Shown: in pieces, positions 55,254 to 64,000 of the stretch
How the letters are laid out: each line of letters opens with the position of its first letter
How positions within the stretch are numbered: position 1 is the first letter of the stretch
Source: Clostridiaceae bacterium
Lineage (GTDB): Bacteria; Bacillota; Clostridia; Peptostreptococcales; T1SED10-28
Direction: 5' to 3'
Length of the DNA stretch: 64,000 bases
Assembly: GCA_003554105.1 (NCBI GenBank)
Contig: PWFQ01000042.1
Location: 1 to 64,000 of the forward strand
Translations under genes and position numbers: made by a program
Notes under the pieces: generated by a model
Database searches by the model: none
The model's input: the letters and a program-made list of their open reading frames with translations, nothing else
What the model was told of the DNA's origin: nothing

Positions 55254-55967
55254 TCATTCCAGTAAGTTTCTTTTCGGAGCATTAATGTTTTGAAAAAGAT
55301 CAATTCTCTGGATTCTGTGATCTCTCAAAAAACCACTGATTCCAATGTATGATTCAAAACATTTAACCAGATCTTCAGGTTTCAGATTGCCCTTTGAACC
55401 TGTAATCAAAGTGGTGTTCAGAACAATCCTTGAATCTTCAATTGCTTCAAATTCCAGAGATAAAATAAGAGGTTTGATATTGACTTCTTTAAACTCGGGA
55501 TATCTTTGACGTTTTTTCTTCTTTTTCTTCCGTTCAATAATCAGTTCTTCCTCTGTCATAAAACTTTCAAGATAATCATTCATCATCTTTTCAGTAAAAT
55601 CACTTTGATAAATAATCACTCGATAGGATGAAGCTTCTACTATTGACATTAAAGAGGGTTCCTTATCAGCAATGTATTTTCCGTCAAGGATCTCAATCCC
55701 TCCAGGAAGCACTGAGTTTAATCGCTCTTGGATGAGTTCAAACGAGAGGTCTTCTTCCATTTTTATATCACAGTACTCTCCAAAGCTCTCCGTACCAAGG
55801 CTGAGAGCAGTTGCAAAAGAAATCACAGGGTGTGGGTTAAATCCCTGAGAGTAAGCAATTGGAATCTTTGCTCTTCTTAAGCTTCGATGAAAAAGTCGCA
55901 TCATATCTAAATGGGAAATATATCGGATATCTCCCGCTTTCTTAAATTTTACCCTTAAAACACTCAT
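55254..55967 (-). CDS. TIGR03936/DUF2344 family protein (radical SAM-linked)
   Basis: Protein of 237 residues in the DUF2344 family, found next to, or fused with, the TIGR03960 radical SAM protein. The conserved start VKFKKAGDIRYISHLDMMRLF and the IPIAYSQGFNPHPVISFATALSLG block are present. ATG 55967 follows AGAGGTG and overlaps the radical SAM gene stop (TGATG). The biochemical role is unknown; an RNA or ribosome modification role is suspected only from its RNase G/rplU neighbourhood. Confidence 0.85.
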   Translation of the reverse strand: MSVLRVKFKKAGDIRYISHLDMMRLFHRSLRRAKIPIAYSQGFNPHPVISFATALSLGTESFGEYCDIKMEEDLSFELIQERLNSVLPGGIEILDGKYIADKEPSLMSIVEASSYRVIIYQSDFTEKMMNDYLESFMTEEELIIERKKKKKKRQRYPEFKEVNIKPLILSLEFEAIEDSRIVLNTTLITGSKGNLKPEDLVKCFESYIGISGFLRDHRIQRIDLFQNINAPKRNLLE

Positions 55968-57757
55968 CAGCAAACACCTCTTTTGCTGCGAAAATCATGA
56001 CTAATCCCACACCCTGAGCATGATGTACGGCAGTCTTCAGTAATGATCCCATCTTTAGCACGTTGCATTTCCTTAACTAAGTATTCCTTTCGAACTCCCG
56101 AATCTATAAAATCCCACGGCAGAGGTTCTTCAAAAGACCGTTTTTTTTCGCAGTAATCTTTATAAGCAATCCCTTCTTTTTCAAAAGCCTGGATCCATTT
56201 ATGATATTGAAAGTGGTCGTCCCAACCGTCAAACTTACAACCAGATTCATAAGCTGTTACTAAAACTTTCGACAGATTACGATCTCCACGAGCTAATACA
56301 CCTTCGATGATGCTGGTTTTACCATCATGATAATTATATTTAATATAACGATGATTGAGTTTTTCCTTTAAGATCTTCTGTCTTCGGTGAATCTCCTCCA
56401 AAGAAATTTGCGCCTCCCATTGAAAAGGTGTATGGGGTTTAGGAACAAAAGTTGAAGTGCTCACGGTTATTTTCAGCCCTTTGGGTCTTTCGGGTTTGGG
56501 GATATCGTGATATTCGTCGATGACCTTATAAACAAGCTCGCTGATTCCAAGTATATCCTCATCAGTCTCTGTAGGAAGGCCAATCATAAAGTAAAGCTTA
56601 ATTGTATTATAACCCATTTGAAATGCCTCTTTGGCAGTCTTAAGCAAATCCTTTTCTTCAACGTTTTTATTGATTACGTCCCGGAGCCTTTGTGTTCCTG
56701 CTTCCGGAGCAAAGGTAAGTCCGGTTTTCCGTACCTTTTGAATTTCTTCAACCAGCTCCTTTGAAAAGTTATCCAACCGTAAAGAAGGCAGGGAAACACC
56801 AATATGATTTTCCTGATTAATTTCAATAAGATGACGAATTAATTCTTCAATTTCTGTATAATCACTGGTGCTGAGCGAGGATAAAGATATCTCTTCATAC
56901 CCTGTATTATCCAGTAAGTCCTTTGCAATCGCTTTTAAGGATTCAATGCTTCTCTCCCTTACAGGGCGATAGATCATTCCTGCCTGACAGAAACGACAGC
57001 CTCTTAAGCAACCTCTAAAGATCTCCATAACTACTCGGTTGTGAACAACATCAATATAAGGAACGAGTATTTTTTTGGGGAAGTAACTGCAGTCAAGATC
57101 CTCCATTATTCGTTTTTTAACCAGTTTCTCTCCGTGATTTAAAGATGGAACATATACTCCCAAAATATCTTGAATCTCATGCAAAAACTTCTCTTTAGTA
57201 TAGAATTCTTTTTCCTTCAACGTGCCATATGCCTTTAATATTTCCAGAATGACATCTTCTCCTTCACCAACCACAACAATGTCAGCAAAATCAGCGAGCG
57301 GTTCAGGGTTAAAGGCACAAGGACCCCCTAAAATGATTAAAGGGTCTTCCTCGGTTCGATCCTTTGCATAAAAAGGGACATCCCCCAGGTTTAACATGTT
57401 AAGGATGTTGGTATAACTCAACTCGTATTGTAAAGTAAACCCGATAAAATCAAAATCTTTAAGCTCTGATTTCGTCTCCAGTGCGAAAAGAGGCCGTTCA
57501 TTGTCCCTCAAAAGCTTTTCCATATCATCATTCGGGGCAAAAACTCTTTCGCAGAAAATATCGGAATCATCATTTAACATATGATATAAAATCTGCATAC
57601 CGAGATGGCTCATTCCTATTTCGTAAGTGTCAGGAAAAGCAAAGGCAAATCGGATGTATTCCTCTGGATTACTTTTATTCACTACATTCATTTCATTACC
57701 CAGGTACCTGGCAGGTTTTTCTACATGCATTAACAAATCGTCTATTTTAACTTTCAT
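55967..57757 (-). CDS. B12-binding-type radical SAM protein (TIGR03960)
   Basis: Radical SAM protein of 596 residues. The N-terminal part (about 1-190) resembles a B12-binding fold (VVVGEGEDVILEIL), then comes the radical SAM barrel with cluster motif CLRGCRFC (C-x3-C-x2-C, about 254-261), and further cysteines at the C-terminus (CRTSCSGCGIS). Family TIGR03960, usually coupled with TIGR03936 as here, in translation overlap. The substrate is unknown. Confidence 0.88.
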   Translation of the reverse strand: MKVKIDDLLMHVEKPARYLGNEMNVVNKSNPEEYIRFAFAFPDTYEIGMSHLGMQILYHMLNDDSDIFCERVFAPNDDMEKLLRDNERPLFALETKSELKDFDFIGFTLQYELSYTNILNMLNLGDVPFYAKDRTEEDPLIILGGPCAFNPEPLADFADIVVVGEGEDVILEILKAYGTLKEKEFYTKEKFLHEIQDILGVYVPSLNHGEKLVKKRIMEDLDCSYFPKKILVPYIDVVHNRVVMEIFRGCLRGCRFCQAGMIYRPVRERSIESLKAIAKDLLDNTGYEEISLSSLSTSDYTEIEELIRHLIEINQENHIGVSLPSLRLDNFSKELVEEIQKVRKTGLTFAPEAGTQRLRDVINKNVEEKDLLKTAKEAFQMGYNTIKLYFMIGLPTETDEDILGISELVYKVIDEYHDIPKPERPKGLKITVSTSTFVPKPHTPFQWEAQISLEEIHRRQKILKEKLNHRYIKYNYHDGKTSIIEGVLARGDRNLSKVLVTAYESGCKFDGWDDHFQYHKWIQAFEKEGIAYKDYCEKKRSFEEPLPWDFIDSGVRKEYLVKEMQRAKDGIITEDCRTSCSGCGISHDFRSKRGVC

Positions 57758-57842
57758 ATGATCACTCCCAGAGTCTTCATTATAAAGATTTGACCATTCA
57801 GTTTACCATAAATCTGTAATTGAATCAATCAGTGTCTTTAAA

Positions 57843-57883
57843 GAAAAAACTTCTAATCGGAAATCCTTCCAATTAGAAGTTTT
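57843..57883 (-). terminator. Intrinsic terminator after minE
   Basis: Minus strand hairpin AAACTTCTAATTGGAA / TTTCCGATTAGAAGTTT with one mismatch, directly after the minE stop, with T-run. It closes the mre-pbp-min unit. Confidence 0.88.
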
Positions 57884-57884
57884 T

Positions 57885-58172
57885 TTATTCTCTTGTTCGG
57901 TCCTTCATTTTCTTGATAGGTATGTTGGCCACTAATGCCGGGCGGCCCTTAGCACCGGTATCATCATCGGTTTGAACCATTTCGATATTAAAACTGCTTT
58001 CATCAATTTCTATATATTTTGATATCACTTCCATGATATCATTCTTTAAGCTGTCGATAAATTCAGGTGATGAATTAGCCCGATCATGAATAAGAACTAA
58101 CTGCAGTCTCTCTTTGGCTACATTTTTGCTTTTCTTTGCCGTGTTGTTTGTAAACCACTTGAATATACTCAT
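57885..58172 (-). CDS. minE: Cell division topological specificity factor MinE
   Basis: Drives MinCD oscillation or relief at mid-cell, 95 residues. The N-terminal membrane/MinD-binding segment (MSIFKWFTN..SKNVAKERLQLVLIHDRA) and the C-terminal dimer domain (DIMEVISKYIEID) are recognisable. ATG 58172 follows AAAGGAGG. It lies 21 bases after minD and before a terminator. Confidence 0.95.
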   Translation of the reverse strand: MSIFKWFTNNTAKKSKNVAKERLQLVLIHDRANSSPEFIDSLKNDIMEVISKYIEIDESSFNIEMVQTDDDTGAKGRPALVANIPIKKMKDRTRE

Positions 58173-58193
58173 GCTATGCCTCCTTTCGATAAT

Positions 58194-58997
58194 TTAGTGG
58201 GAATTGATTTTAAAGAGTCCCCGTACACGTTCCATAAAACCCAACTCGATTTTAAACTCTTCAAAGGGTACATTTTCACCGTTGATTCGTCTAGCAATAT
58301 TTCTAAAGGATTCACCAGCCATAGAAGCAATCTGATTGACAACTGGATCTCCACGGTTAGTTGAAATCACGATTGATTCGTCATCTGGTACAACTCCAAG
58401 TAGATCAATTGCTAATATATCTAGCATATCATCAGTGTTCATCATATCCCCACGTTTAACCATATCGTAACGAAGGCGGTTAATAATTAACTTTGGATCA
58501 TGTATTTCAGCTGCCTCCAGAAGTCCTATGATTCTGTCTGCATCTCTTACAGCAGATACTTCAGGAGTTGTCACAACAACAGCTTCATCAGCCCCCACGA
58601 TAGCATTTTTAAATCCTTGCTCGATCCCTGCCGGACAATCAATAAGTACATAATCGAACTTCTCTTTTAATTGGCCAATCAGTTCCTTCATCTGCTCAGG
58701 TGAAATTGCATTTTTATCTTTGGTTTGAGCAGCAGGTAACAAGTGGAGACCTTGATGCTTCTTATCCTTAATCAAAGCCTGCCGAAGCCTGGCAACTCCT
58801 TCGACTACATCAACGATATCATACACAATTCGATTTTCAAGACCTAACACCACATCCAGGTTCCGCAGGCCAATATCAGCATCAACAACGACAACAGTTT
58901 TTTCCAGCTTAGCTAAAGCTGTGCCAATATTTGCGGTTGCTGTGGTTTTCCCTACACCACCTTTACCAGATGTAATTACGATTACTTTTCCCATCAC
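58194..58997 (-). CDS. minD: Septum site-determining ATPase MinD
   Basis: ParA-type ATPase of 267 residues recruiting MinC to the membrane. Deviant Walker A GKGGVGKTT (about 11-19), switch region VDADIGLRNLDVVLG, DCPAGIEQGF, and a C-terminal amphipathic membrane helix (LGFMERVRGLFK). Start ATG 58997 (or 58994) overlaps the minC stop by 4 bases. Confidence 0.97.
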   Translation of the reverse strand: MMGKVIVITSGKGGVGKTTATANIGTALAKLEKTVVVVDADIGLRNLDVVLGLENRIVYDIVDVVEGVARLRQALIKDKKHQGLHLLPAAQTKDKNAISPEQMKELIGQLKEKFDYVLIDCPAGIEQGFKNAIVGADEAVVVTTPEVSAVRDADRIIGLLEAAEIHDPKLIINRLRYDMVKRGDMMNTDDMLDILAIDLLGVVPDDESIVISTNRGDPVVNQIASMAGESFRNIARRINGENVPFEEFKIELGFMERVRGLFKINSH

Positions 58998-59632
58998 TTT
59001 TCCCCCTTCTTCTTGCCTTTATGATTGATTGATTCAATATAGACCATATCTCCCTTTACACCGGCAATCTCCATGGTGTTTTTGTTGCTTTGCTTCTCGT
59101 CTGGTGCCCTTGCAATAAGGTTAGCAATGCGCAGTTGTGTAGGATTCAGATGGATGGCAGTAACTGTTGCATCTTTATTTCCATTTGCCCCCGCATGGGC
59201 AATTCCTCTTAAGCTTCCGAAAACAACAATATTTCCGTAGGCAGTTACAACAGCTCCCGGATTAACATCCCCAAAAACAACAATATTTCCCTGATAAGAC
59301 ACTTGTTGACCGGAACGCAGTGTCCCATGATGGAACTTTGTCATTCCCTCTTTAATGCCCTCAAAAGGTCGATCAATTTCGATCCTCTCTTCTTTTTCCA
59401 CAAAAGAAAGCTTAAAATGATGCTGAACAATGGATTTTAACTCTTCCTTTTTTTCATCTTCAATATCAGGGCATTCAATATCTAAAATCTTTGCTCCTTT
59501 AAAAAACTCTCCTGCTTTATCAATTTGTTTTATCAGAGAGTCTTTCACCACCATGAAATCCTGATTCTCTCTGATTTTTATTAAAAGACCTTCTTTTGTA
59601 CCTTTGAATTCAACAGCTTTTTGACTCACCAT
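58994..59632 (-). CDS. minC: Septum site-determining protein MinC
   Basis: FtsZ assembly inhibitor of 212 residues. The N-terminal domain (about 1-95) binds FtsZ; the C-terminal beta-helix (about 105-205) is recognised by LRSGQQVSYQGNIVVFGDVNPGA-type repeats and GSLRGIAHAGANG. ATG 59632 has GGAGG 7 bases upstream; a longer GTG start at 59665 lacks a site. Confidence 0.95.
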   Translation of the reverse strand: MVSQKAVEFKGTKEGLLIKIRENQDFMVVKDSLIKQIDKAGEFFKGAKILDIECPDIEDEKKEELKSIVQHHFKLSFVEKEERIEIDRPFEGIKEGMTKFHHGTLRSGQQVSYQGNIVVFGDVNPGAVVTAYGNIVVFGSLRGIAHAGANGNKDATVTAIHLNPTQLRIANLIARAPDEKQSNKNTMEIAGVKGDMVYIESINHKGKKKGEK

Positions 59633-59719
59633 AGTATAACCTCCAAGTTCACAGAGAATTACCACCTATAATACTATTCGATATAAAACTAAATATTCCT
59701 GCCAATCTGATTGAATCTT

Positions 59720-62593
59720 TTAGTCATTTTCTCCCTCTGAACTCTCTTCTCTTTCTATTAAGTCGTTATATCCAAGGTATTCAGCAACAATTTCTCTGAA
59801 AATGGGGGCTGCATACCCACCGCTTCCTCCTTGATGAACAACAACGGCAACTGCAATCTCCGGTTCTTCATATGGGGCAAATCCAACAAACCAGGCATAG
59901 TTATCATAATCCTCTTTAAATTGATCAAGATCTAAATTCACGCCGGGCCGCAAATCTCTGATCGCTTGTCTCATCGCGCTTGCTTCAGTGGCAAACCTTC
60001 GATAATATTCGGATTCTTCATCATGAGAAAGGTCAAGTAACTTTTCCTTGCGTTCTAAAACATCAGCTTCACTTACACCAAATCGATGCAAATGCTCCAT
60101 TAAATATTCCACTTCATCCGGCGGTTGAATTTTTCCTGTAAATTGTGCCGTTCCCGTTTTCCCAGCTACATCAAATGGAAAGCGGCTGAAATGGGTGGAT
60201 CCGGATCCGTTGATTGTCATCAGATGCATACCTTCCCGAATAATCTGGAGATGATTTAAGGTGCTTTCATCGAAGGTATTGGCAACTTCAGGGCCTTTGG
60301 GAAAATACTCGCCGGTTTCAGGATCCTCAAGACCATCAATAACTGAAATATTATGCCGTTTTCCTGCTGCAATCGATGCGGTGAAGTTCGCCATTTGAAT
60401 AGGTGTATAACGATGCTCTCCCTGTCCGATTGCAAGATTCAACTCATCAATTTCAGCCCAGGCAGCCTGGTTATAGTAATCGTACTTAATGATATCTGCC
60501 CATCCTTTGCTTATACGTCCCAGTGATTCAACGCCACTATCAATATATTCTCTTCTGAAACCGAGATTCAGAAGCATCGCATAGACTTCTCCTCGAGTCG
60601 GAATGTTATCTTCTAAATCCACAGAAACAATCCCGTTAATCGCTTCATCTCTTAGCTCCTGATACTCATTGCTCTCCAGCATTTCTTCTGTGAAATGATC
60701 TTCTCGAAGGTCCCTTTTCAAACGACTCTCCAATAAACCCTTCGTTACGATAATTTTATGATCTCCCGTTGGAAGTCTTGCTGATACTTCAGAAATTTCG
60801 ATTCCGCTCTTTTCTCCAAGACCGAATTGCTTATTATATTCAACCAACTGATCTATGCTCATTGAAAAATTCAATGGACGATTAGCTCCATAGTTGAAAT
60901 TTCTCAGCAAGGATCCAAAATAGATGTTGTTGGACATAGCCAGGGCTTCCTTGAGATTTTGAGGAGGCATTCTGCGACGACTCTGATTCCATAGCCAGTT
61001 ACCAAAGGTAACATTATTACCTACCTCAATAAATCCCGTGTCACTCAAACGTTGATTTGGATCCAATCCATAATGAAGTGCTCCAAGTCCCACTGCCATT
61101 TTATATGCGGATCCGGGCTGAACCGCTGAAACGGTTGCAATGTTTCTAATCGGTGCAGGAGATAATGAATCTCTGGGATTCTCGGGTTGTAGACTTTGCC
61201 AATCTTCTGCACTGATTCCCGTAGTAAACAGGTTAGGATCAAAGTCAGGATAGCTGGCTATTGCCAGAACTTTGCCGGTATTCACATCAAGAACCACTGC
61301 AGCTCCGCTCTTTGCATTGGATGGGTAATTACCATTTCGATTCGTAAATGAAGTACTTCCCCATGGTGTTTCGTAGGTTGCTCCAGTTTGAATCTTTCCA
61401 ATTACCTCTTCGAGCAGGTTTTCAGTGTATTCTTGAAGATGCAGATCAATACTTGTGTACACATTCATGCCAAGTTCTCTTTCTTTCTTCTCCTCTTCAA
61501 TCTCACTTTGTTTTCGCCCTCTTGAATCTACGAGGATTACACGTTTCCCGGGCTCACCCCGCAAAGCTTCTTCAAATTCATATTCAAGACCCATTTTTCC
61601 TATGGTCTCGCTCGGATCATATCCTAATTCATCGACAAACTTAGCTATTTCATTTTCTCTAGCGATCCGCCCTACATGACCAAGGACATGGGAAGCAAGG
61701 TTTTCTTGTGGATAGTACCGTTGATAATTATCATGAACGGCTACTCCCGGAAGTTTTGTGTGTTCTTCAATTTCTATAGCTGATTGGGTTGAGATCCCCT
61801 CTGCTACAGTAATCGGCATATACTGTAAAAATGCCCCTTGATTTTGAATCGGGTCACGCAAGACAAGAATATCATTCACCCGTTCATCATCGATCCAAGC
61901 AGGTATATTAAAGAGTTCATCACGAATATACTGATAAGCATCTTCAGCAGAAATATCCTTATCGGTAATGCGATAATTATCCAACCAGCGATTTTTATTA
62001 ATTTCTTCTCTAAACTCCCATCGAACAATACTGATCGGTAAAGAAACCTCAGGCATTTCAATTAAAGCCCGTTGAGCCTCCACAGGATCCTCTTCCTCTA
62101 TGTTAAATATTTCAAGCATTTCATAAAAAGCTTCTTCTGCAGTATTGCTTGTAATTCCATAGGTTTCTCTCCATTGTTCAATCTTTCGGTCAAAAGTGAA
62201 GAAAAACTCACCGGTCTCATCGTCAACTTGAATGGGAAAATCTGATTTTTCCATATCCCCGTTGCGCCGAAGGATCTCAGCAAGTTCAATGATCATTGTA
62301 TCAATTTGTTCATTTGTAAGCTCACTTCGAAAAATTTGAACATCAAGACGAGGTTTGCTTCCGGCCAGCAATTCACTGACACCGTTTTCTTTATCCGTCC
62401 ACGCCAGTATATCCCCTCTTGGAGCAGATTCTGATATTTCACGTAAAATGCTGCTTTCAGATCGATGACGGTAATGTTCACCTTCTACGATCATCAATGA
62501 TACCAATCGAAAGATAATCAGCGTAAACAGAACTATAAATATTAAGCCGATTATCGTAAAGCGATACCGATAGGATTTATCTTCATTCATCAT
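59720..62593 (-). CDS. Penicillin-binding protein 2 (class B transpeptidase)
   Basis: Class B peptidoglycan transpeptidase of the elongasome, 957 residues, longer than typical PBP2 of about 600-700. It has one N-terminal transmembrane helix (about 12-36), the PBP dimer domain extended by large insertions (about 60-400), and a transpeptidase domain with SxxK near 495 (PGSAYKMA), SxN near 552 (SNNIY) and KTG near 810 (GKTGTAQF). Two inserted helical stretches lie inside the transpeptidase domain (about 595-680 and 845-895). It sits after mreC-mreD, as expected for MrdA/PBP2. Confidence 0.93.
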   Translation of the reverse strand: MMNEDKSYRYRFTIIGLIFIVLFTLIIFRLVSLMIVEGEHYRHRSESSILREISESAPRGDILAWTDKENGVSELLAGSKPRLDVQIFRSELTNEQIDTMIIELAEILRRNGDMEKSDFPIQVDDETGEFFFTFDRKIEQWRETYGITSNTAEEAFYEMLEIFNIEEEDPVEAQRALIEMPEVSLPISIVRWEFREEINKNRWLDNYRITDKDISAEDAYQYIRDELFNIPAWIDDERVNDILVLRDPIQNQGAFLQYMPITVAEGISTQSAIEIEEHTKLPGVAVHDNYQRYYPQENLASHVLGHVGRIARENEIAKFVDELGYDPSETIGKMGLEYEFEEALRGEPGKRVILVDSRGRKQSEIEEEKKERELGMNVYTSIDLHLQEYTENLLEEVIGKIQTGATYETPWGSTSFTNRNGNYPSNAKSGAAVVLDVNTGKVLAIASYPDFDPNLFTTGISAEDWQSLQPENPRDSLSPAPIRNIATVSAVQPGSAYKMAVGLGALHYGLDPNQRLSDTGFIEVGNNVTFGNWLWNQSRRRMPPQNLKEALAMSNNIYFGSLLRNFNYGANRPLNFSMSIDQLVEYNKQFGLGEKSGIEISEVSARLPTGDHKIIVTKGLLESRLKRDLREDHFTEEMLESNEYQELRDEAINGIVSVDLEDNIPTRGEVYAMLLNLGFRREYIDSGVESLGRISKGWADIIKYDYYNQAAWAEIDELNLAIGQGEHRYTPIQMANFTASIAAGKRHNISVIDGLEDPETGEYFPKGPEVANTFDESTLNHLQIIREGMHLMTINGSGSTHFSRFPFDVAGKTGTAQFTGKIQPPDEVEYLMEHLHRFGVSEADVLERKEKLLDLSHDEESEYYRRFATEASAMRQAIRDLRPGVNLDLDQFKEDYDNYAWFVGFAPYEEPEIAVAVVVHQGGSGGYAAPIFREIVAEYLGYNDLIEREESSEGEND

Positions 62594-62607
62594 TTATCAC
62601 CCTTTAA

Positions 62608-63105
62608 TTAATACTTTTCTTTTTTAAATCGGGACTCATACATTTGAGTAAACAAAAAGTAAATGATCATCCCTACTGCTCCATTATACACGATTTCGAT
62701 AATTGTCGCATAGCTGAAAAAATATCGGAATCGAACAGCAAAACCCAGCACATATACAAAAAATAGCGTAATGAAGTTATATGCTATAATTGAAAGCGTA
62801 CTGATAATAAAAGACGTGAGATAACTGTTTTTTACCAGTTCTACCCGCACATAGAAAATAAAATATGCAATGACCAGAAAGCCAAAAGTGTTCATCCCTA
62901 CAATTCCTCCGGATAATACATCCAGTATTATCCCTGTCAATAGAGAGTAAGCAATGATTTCTTTCGGATTTAAATTCATTGCAAAGGCTATAACAAGCAA
63001 TAGACTTGTATTCGGTATCACCCCTAAAATGCCTGCCAGCTCCAACACTGTTGTTTGAATGAGTATATTGAAAAATATAATGCTGAGTATAATCGCTTTT
63101 TTCAT
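62608..63105 (-). CDS. mreD: Rod shape-determining protein MreD
   Basis: Membrane component of the elongasome, 165 residues with about five transmembrane helices. The conserved patterns NLNPKEIIAYSLLTGIILD and GGIVGMNTFGFL fit MreD. ATG 63105 lies 16 bases after mreC, with GGAACC as a poor site, so coupling with mreC is likely. The PBP2 gene follows after 14 bases. Confidence 0.92.
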   Translation of the reverse strand: MKKAIILSIIFFNILIQTTVLELAGILGVIPNTSLLLVIAFAMNLNPKEIIAYSLLTGIILDVLSGGIVGMNTFGFLVIAYFIFYVRVELVKNSYLTSFIISTLSIIAYNFITLFFVYVLGFAVRFRYFFSYATIIEIVYNGAVGMIIYFLFTQMYESRFKKEKY

Positions 63106-63121
63106 ATGGTTCCTTTCTGCT

Positions 63122-63946
63122 CTAAAAATTAATCACAGTCACACGATTGATTCTTCGAAAATCAACTGCAGGTTCTATTTTGATACGATCTAACAATTGA
63201 CCACTGCTGCTGGTAATTTCGGCGACTTCCCCAATAAGGATACCCGATGGGAAAAGCCCTTGCCCCGATGTAACAATCTGGTCTCCCAACTCAACTTCGT
63301 CTCTCGTATCCAAAAGATATCCTTCCAGAAATTCATCCAGTCCACCGCTGGCAATCCCTTGAATCGAATTATCGCTTAGTACTTTAAAACTCACGGAACT
63401 ATTTGTATCAACAATTGACATCACGCGAGACCAATAATCTCCCACATCGATTACCCGGCCCACCAGGCCCCGTTCGCTAATGACTAAACTTCCGATTTCA
63501 ACATTATGAATTGTACCGGCATCAATTGTAAAAGTATTAAACCACTCAACATGGGTTTTGGAAATAATTCTTGCTGTAACAATCTCCTCCAGTTCCCTGG
63601 CAGGCACTTGGTTTAATCCTTCTCTTAATCCCCTTAGCTCATCCAGTTCACGATTGGAAAGTTCAGCGTCTATTAATTGTCTCTCCAATTCTGTAATCCG
63701 AGCTACCAACTCCTGATTTTCCTGATTTAATCGGGCAAAGTTTGCCAGATCATAAATACGATCCTGAGCTAAATGAATGGGGTACGTTACTACTCTTTGA
63801 ACTGGTGCATAGATGTTTCCGATCCAGTTTTCTATCACGGTAATCTCATCTCTTTCCTGAGAGGTTAGACCCATAAAAATAACCAGGCCGATTAATATTA
63901 CCATGATGATAATTGCATATTTATTTTTAAAAAAGTTTCTCTCCAT
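63122..63946 (-). CDS. mreC: Rod shape-determining protein MreC
   Basis: Elongasome scaffold of about 274 residues: one N-terminal transmembrane helix (about 10-28), a coiled-coil (about 70-95, LNQENQELVARITELERQL) and two beta-rich domains. The start is set at ATG 63946 (MERNFFKNKY): AAGGA lies 8 bases upstream, and a different reading frame ends with TAA one base earlier. The frame is open up to the window edge, but that extension is probably the tail of another gene. Confidence 0.92.
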   Translation of the reverse strand: MERNFFKNKYAIIIMVILIGLVIFMGLTSQERDEITVIENWIGNIYAPVQRVVTYPIHLAQDRIYDLANFARLNQENQELVARITELERQLIDAELSNRELDELRGLREGLNQVPARELEEIVTARIISKTHVEWFNTFTIDAGTIHNVEIGSLVISERGLVGRVIDVGDYWSRVMSIVDTNSSVSFKVLSDNSIQGIASGGLDEFLEGYLLDTRDEVELGDQIVTSGQGLFPSGILIGEVAEITSSSGQLLDRIKIEPAVDFRRINRVTVINF

Positions 63947-63947
63947 C

Positions 63948-64000
63948 TTACTCATCCTTAATCTTTCTAGATCTATTGGTAAATCGGTAAATTTCATCAT
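63948..64000 (-). CDS. Possible C-terminal tail of the gene upstream of mreC (partial)
   Basis: A minus-strand frame, entering at the window edge, runs DEIYRFTNRSRKIKDE and stops at TAA (63948-63950), one base before the chosen mreC start. This is the usual spacing inside an operon. Sixteen residues do not identify it; mreB or another gene of the shape operon would be expected here. Confidence 0.35.
   Translation of the reverse strand, partial: DEIYRFTNRSRKIKDE

Overview
This 64 kb window reads as chromosome of an anaerobic, amino-acid-fermenting low-GC Firmicute of class Clostridia, probably among the Stickland-type Peptostreptococcales and relatives (Acetoanaerobium, Alkaliphilus or Tindallia-like; the genus is inference). 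The grounds are a complete oxidative ornithine-degradation operon, iron-sulfur serine dehydratase, the SCIFF peptide and its maturase, a selenocysteine insertion locus, and clostridial gene order (mreCD-pbp-minCDE, rplU-prp-rpmA-obg, ruvAB-queA-tgt, secDF). Nearly everything lies on the minus strand. Only the serA end is on the plus strand. There is no CRISPR array, insertion sequence or prophage.

Layout. 1-2.3 kb (+): tail of an upstream gene, serA and a DUF1015 gene, closed by a bidirectional terminator. 2.4-4.8 kb (-): lexA with its own LexA box, a stand-alone Xer-like recombinase, and a 0.5 kb gene-free gap. 4.8-12.2 kb (-): ltaE, rarA, PHP phosphoesterase, aminotransferase, purB, asnS. 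12.2-21.7 kb (-): ord-ortA-ortB-oraS-oraE-glmL-orr, preceded by a sigma-54 promoter and a divergently placed-in-order (same strand, upstream) sigma-54 activator gene. 21.8-36.4 kb (-): glyA, RseC-like gene, tcdA, 6S RNA, aspS, MBL hydrolase, dtd, relA, apt, UbiB-type kinase, secF, secD, gamma carbonic anhydrase, and scfB with its small peptide gene scfA. 36.4-42.1 kb (-): fur-family regulator, ruvA, ruvB, queA, tgt, then an OFA-type MFS transporter. 42.3-46.6 kb (-): comEA-like gene, selA, selB, tRNA-Sec as one unit from a clear promoter to a strong terminator. 46.7-49.4 kb (-): YheO-type regulator, ridA, sdaAB, sdaAA. 49.4-64 kb (-): rsfS, yqeK, nadD, yhbY, obg, rpmA, prp, rplU, RNase G, two radical-SAM-associated genes, minE-D-C, PBP2, mreD, mreC.

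How it fits together. The ornithine operon would convert L-ornithine to D-ornithine, 2,4-diaminopentanoate, 2-amino-4-oxopentanoate and finally acetyl-CoA plus D-alanine. A -24/-12 promoter and a PAS/AAA+/Fis regulator immediately upstream imply substrate-induced expression. Threonine aldolase, GlyA and serine dehydratase nearby interconvert threonine, glycine and serine and feed pyruvate. The selA-selB-tRNA-Sec unit supplies selenocysteine for enzymes not encoded here. The rest is translation, SOS/repair, secretion, stringent response, cell division and cell-shape housekeeping.

Many annotated starts were shortened where the Shine-Dalgarno sequence, a promoter or a terminator lies inside the longest reading frame. 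Several starts are GTG or TTG. Positions are from reading the sequence by eye; promoter, operator and RNA calls were not tested computationally.
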